Shown in pieces: positions 7,177 through 8,796 of a stretch of DNA of 8,796 bases (within the stretch, counting starts at the first letter, position 1; every line of letters starts with the position of its first letter). The notes under the pieces were generated by a model. The model was not told the origin of the DNA. It ran no database searches and worked only from the letters and a program-made list of their open reading frames with translations. A program made the position numbers and the translations under genes. This DNA comes from Rikenellaceae bacterium (GTDB lineage Bacteria > Bacteroidota > Bacteroidia > Bacteroidales > UBA932): contig JAAZIW010000067.1 of NCBI GenBank assembly GCA_012800665.1, positions 1 to 8,796 of the forward strand, written 5' to 3'.

Positions 7177-7196
7177 TCTATTTCGGAAGGACGAAA
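7177..7196. repeat. Short copy of the aldolase gene's 3' end
   Basis: These 20 bases match 8655-8674, which cover the stop codon and last codons of the rhamnulose-phosphate aldolase gene, in 18 positions. Read on the minus strand they would give FVLPK-stop, against FGLPK-stop in the gene. Similarity ends within a few bases on both sides. Confidence 0.4.
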
Positions 7197-7227
7197 GCAC
7201 ATTATATCTTATGCCGCAGTAAATCTT

Positions 7228-7296
7228 GGCCGTTTGCCACGGTGAAATTTGGCCAATTGCTTCGGTGAAATTTGGCCGTTTGCTACGATAAAACTT
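7228..7296. repeat. Three tandem 23-bp repeats upstream of the ATPase gene
   Basis: Three head-to-tail units of exactly 23 bases lie at 7228-7250, 7251-7273 and 7274-7296. Each begins GGCC and ends AAATTT or a close variant. The core is TTTGCCACGG in unit 1, ATTGCTTCGG in unit 2 and TTTGCTACGA in unit 3. A more degenerate unit may precede them at 7205-7227 (13 of 23 matches to unit 1). The array ends 46 bases before the ATPase ATG. Units are contiguous with no spacers. Confidence 0.85.
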
Positions 7297-7304
7297 AAAA
7301 ACTA

Positions 7305-7335
7305 TTGCTAATTAGCTTGTTAATGATTAGCTTTG
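7305..7335 (+). promoter_or_regulatory. Promoter of the AAA_14/DUF4143 ATPase gene
   Basis: TTG at 7305-7307, a 20-base spacer, then TAGCTTTG at 7328-7335, which fits TAnnTTTG. The box ends 7 bases before the ATG at 7343, so the transcript is probably leaderless or nearly so. The -33 element starts 8 bases after the last 23-bp repeat. Confidence 0.6.
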
Positions 7336-7342
7336 CAGCATT

Positions 7343-8626
7343 ATGGCACAATACAAAAACAGAGTTGCAGACCAACTCCTGAAAGATAATCTCGAAGCTG
7401 CAGGATTGGTGCTTATTGAAGGTACCAAATGGTGCGGTAAAACCACAACTGCGGAACAGCAGGCTGCCAGTATAGTTTATATGAATGACCCTGAACATAC
7501 TGATACATACCAACAATTAGCACAGACTGCACCAAAACTTCTTCTTCGTGGAGATACTCCACGATTGATTGACGAATGGCAGGATGCTCCGGAGCTATGG
7601 GACGCTGCAAGGTTTGAGATTGACCATCGAAAGGAAAAAACCGGTCAATTTATTTTCACTGGATCAACCGTAATACCTGATGAAAAAAGGGAGAAGATGA
7701 AACACTCCGGCACAGGACGAGTTGCATGGTTCAAGATGCGACCTATGAGTTTGTGGGAGTCCGGAGAATCAAACGGGCATTTAAGTCTTGCTGATTTATT
7801 TGCAGATAAAGCAAGAAGTTGCGAAACCAATGTTCTCGACATTAATAATTTAGCGTGGCTAATATGCCGTGGCGGATGGCCTGCGTCCCTATCAATGTCT
7901 AAAAAGGGAGCCTTGAAACAATCCATCAACTATGTTGATGCTGTTGCAAGCAGAGATATTTCTGAAGTGGATGGTGTTAAACGGGACAAGGATTTTACTT
8001 TACGTTTATTAAGAAGTTATGCCAGATTTCAGGGAACTCAGGCTCCAATCACATCAATCTATGAAGATTTAAAATCGAATTCAGAATCATCAATGAACGA
8101 AAATACAATATCTTCTTATTTGATGGCGCTTAGAAAACTTTTCGTAATAGAAGATATGCCCGCATGGAATCCTAATCTCAGATCCAAAACAGCCATCAGG
8201 ACATCCGATACTCGTTACTTTGTTGACCCTTCAATAGCAACTGCATCAATTGGAGCCGGACCGGAAGATCTTATTTTGGACCTCAACACAATGGGCCTTT
8301 TTTTCGAAACAATGTGCGTAAGAGATTTAAGAGTTTATGCTGATGCTTTGGATGGACAATTGTATCATTTCAGGGAAAAGAATGGTCTTGAATGCGACGC
8401 TGTAATACATTTGAGAAACGGCAATTACGGCCTTATTGAAATAAAAATTGGCGGCGAAAAATTGATAAATGAAGGTGCTGAATCGCTGACTTCGTTAGCC
8501 GGCAAAATCAATACCGACAAGATGAAATACCCTTCATTCATGATGGTTTTAACAGGTATAGGAACCTACGCATATAAAAGGAAAGATGATATATGGGTTG
8601 TTCCTATCGGTTGTTTAAAGCCATAA
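7343..8626 (+). CDS. AAA_14 ATPase with C-terminal DUF4143 domain
   Basis: This 427-residue cytoplasmic ATPase is of the AAA_14/DUF4143 type, a family common and often multi-copy in Bacteroidota and archaea, with no settled function. Walker A is GTKWCGKTT (residues 27-35), Walker B RLIDEW (74-79), a sensor strand FIFTGST (103-109), and a likely arginine finger at Arg126 in GTGRV. A helical and winged-helix-like middle part runs to about 300. DUF4143 follows, with GLFFETMCVRDL (318-329) and a C-terminal segment in which Glu350, Asp352 and Glu366-Ile-Lys368 have the spacing of a PD-(D/E)XK nuclease-like fold. All ATPase motifs are intact, so it is not a pseudogene. The start fits the family's short YxxR lead-in before Walker A. 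It stands alone on the plus strand, preceded by a repeat array and bracketed by short duplicated sequences, which suggests arrival by insertion. Confidence 0.9.
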   Translation: MAQYKNRVADQLLKDNLEAAGLVLIEGTKWCGKTTTAEQQAASIVYMNDPEHTDTYQQLAQTAPKLLLRGDTPRLIDEWQDAPELWDAARFEIDHRKEKTGQFIFTGSTVIPDEKREKMKHSGTGRVAWFKMRPMSLWESGESNGHLSLADLFADKARSCETNVLDINNLAWLICRGGWPASLSMSKKGALKQSINYVDAVASRDISEVDGVKRDKDFTLRLLRSYARFQGTQAPITSIYEDLKSNSESSMNENTISSYLMALRKLFVIEDMPAWNPNLRSKTAIRTSDTRYFVDPSIATASIGAGPEDLILDLNTMGLFFETMCVRDLRVYADALDGQLYHFREKNGLECDAVIHLRNGNYGLIEIKIGGEKLINEGAESLTSLAGKINTDKMKYPSFMMVLTGIGTYAYKRKDDIWVVPIGCLKP

Positions 8627-8638
8627 TATTTTAGTAGC
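8627..8638. repeat. 12-bp direct repeat, right copy
   Basis: TATTTTAGTAGC follows the ATPase stop codon immediately and is identical to 7062-7073. It lies 17 bases beyond the stop of the convergent aldolase gene. Confidence 0.5.
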
Positions 8639-8655
8639 GAAACTTCGCCGGCTTT

Positions 8656-8796
8656 CTATTTCGGCAGGCCGAAAACGTTGGAGAGTTCCTGCATTTGCTT
8701 AGAGGACATACCATCCGGCTCGAAGCCCATATTGCGCGATGCGATGTAGATTTGAGCGGCTTTGTTAAGCACATCCACCTGGTCGAAAGCGTTCAT
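8656..8796 (-). CDS. rhaD: L-rhamnulose-1-phosphate aldolase, C-terminal end (rest outside window)
   Basis: The last 46 codons of a minus-strand gene are visible. The ATG at the very edge is probably an internal Met. The sequence FDQVDVLNKAAQIYIAS, then MGFEPDGMSSKQMQELSNVFGL, aligns with the C-terminus of E. coli RhaD. There an Ile-Asp, a Lys-Ser-Ala-Gln, a Met-Gly and a final Arg-Phe-Gly-Val fall at the same spacing. RhaD is a zinc-dependent class II aldolase that splits L-rhamnulose 1-phosphate into dihydroxyacetone phosphate and L-lactaldehyde. The zinc ligands and catalytic residues lie upstream and cannot be checked. Another class II aldolase/adducin family member is the main alternative. 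Confidence 0.65.
   Translation of the reverse strand: MNAFDQVDVLNKAAQIYIASRNMGFEPDGMSSKQMQELSNVFGLPK

Noticed and set aside
7228..7296. CRISPR array
   Set aside because: The units are contiguous with no unique spacers, there are only three, and no cas genes are present.
7062..8638. Insertion sequence carrying a transposase
   Set aside because: The enclosed gene is an AAA_14/DUF4143 ATPase without a DDE or HUH transposase motif, and no long terminal inverted repeats are seen at the 12-bp repeats.
8634..8660. Terminator between the ATPase and the aldolase gene
   Set aside because: GCGA/TCGC is only a 4-bp stem with a tetraloop, and neither strand shows a proper T run right after it.

Overview
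The window looks like a chromosomal segment of a Bacteroidales bacterium (phylum Bacteroidota). The evidence is the repeated promoter box TAnnTTTG, which is the -7 element of this phylum, the absence of clear Shine-Dalgarno sequences, a SusC/TonB-type outer-membrane receptor, and a LemA/DUF2207 pair. The genus cannot be told from the sequence.

Layout from left to right. (1) Positions 1-446 (+) hold the C-terminal part of chorismate synthase (aroC), cut by the window edge. (2) Convergent to it, on the minus strand, is a two-gene operon (2703 down to 518) of a LemA protein followed by a DUF2207 membrane protein, joined by an ATGA overlap. (3) A 43-bp gap carries two divergent -7 boxes, one for lemA and one for a tRNA-Leu(TAA) at 2747-2831, which ends in a hairpin terminator. 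(4) A minus-strand operon follows (5425 down to 2963): mannitol-1-phosphate 5-dehydrogenase (mtlD), then an organophosphate:phosphate antiporter of the GlpT/UhpT type three bases later. Together they suggest uptake of a sugar or polyol phosphate and oxidation to fructose 6-phosphate. (5) From about 5513 to 7342 the DNA is rearranged. It holds a decayed second copy of the tRNA-Leu and its promoter region, one copy of a 23-bp repeat, a TonB-dependent receptor that has lost its plug domain but keeps a separate signal-peptide ORF, and a run of three 23-bp tandem repeats. (6) Positions 7343-8626 (+) encode an AAA_14/DUF4143 ATPase with its own promoter and a probably leaderless mRNA. (7) At the right edge, on the minus strand, is the last part of a protein that matches the C-terminus of L-rhamnulose-1-phosphate aldolase.

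Housekeeping and carbon-metabolism genes make up the left 5.4 kb. The right 3.3 kb appears to be an insertion and decay zone. The ATPase with its repeat array lies between duplicated scraps of sequence: a 12-bp direct repeat, and a short copy of the aldolase gene's 3' end. No transposase, integrase, CRISPR array or recognisable defence operon is present. The most distinctive material is the 23-bp repeat family, the tRNA-Leu relic that now supplies the mtlD promoter, and the ATPase-repeat unit.
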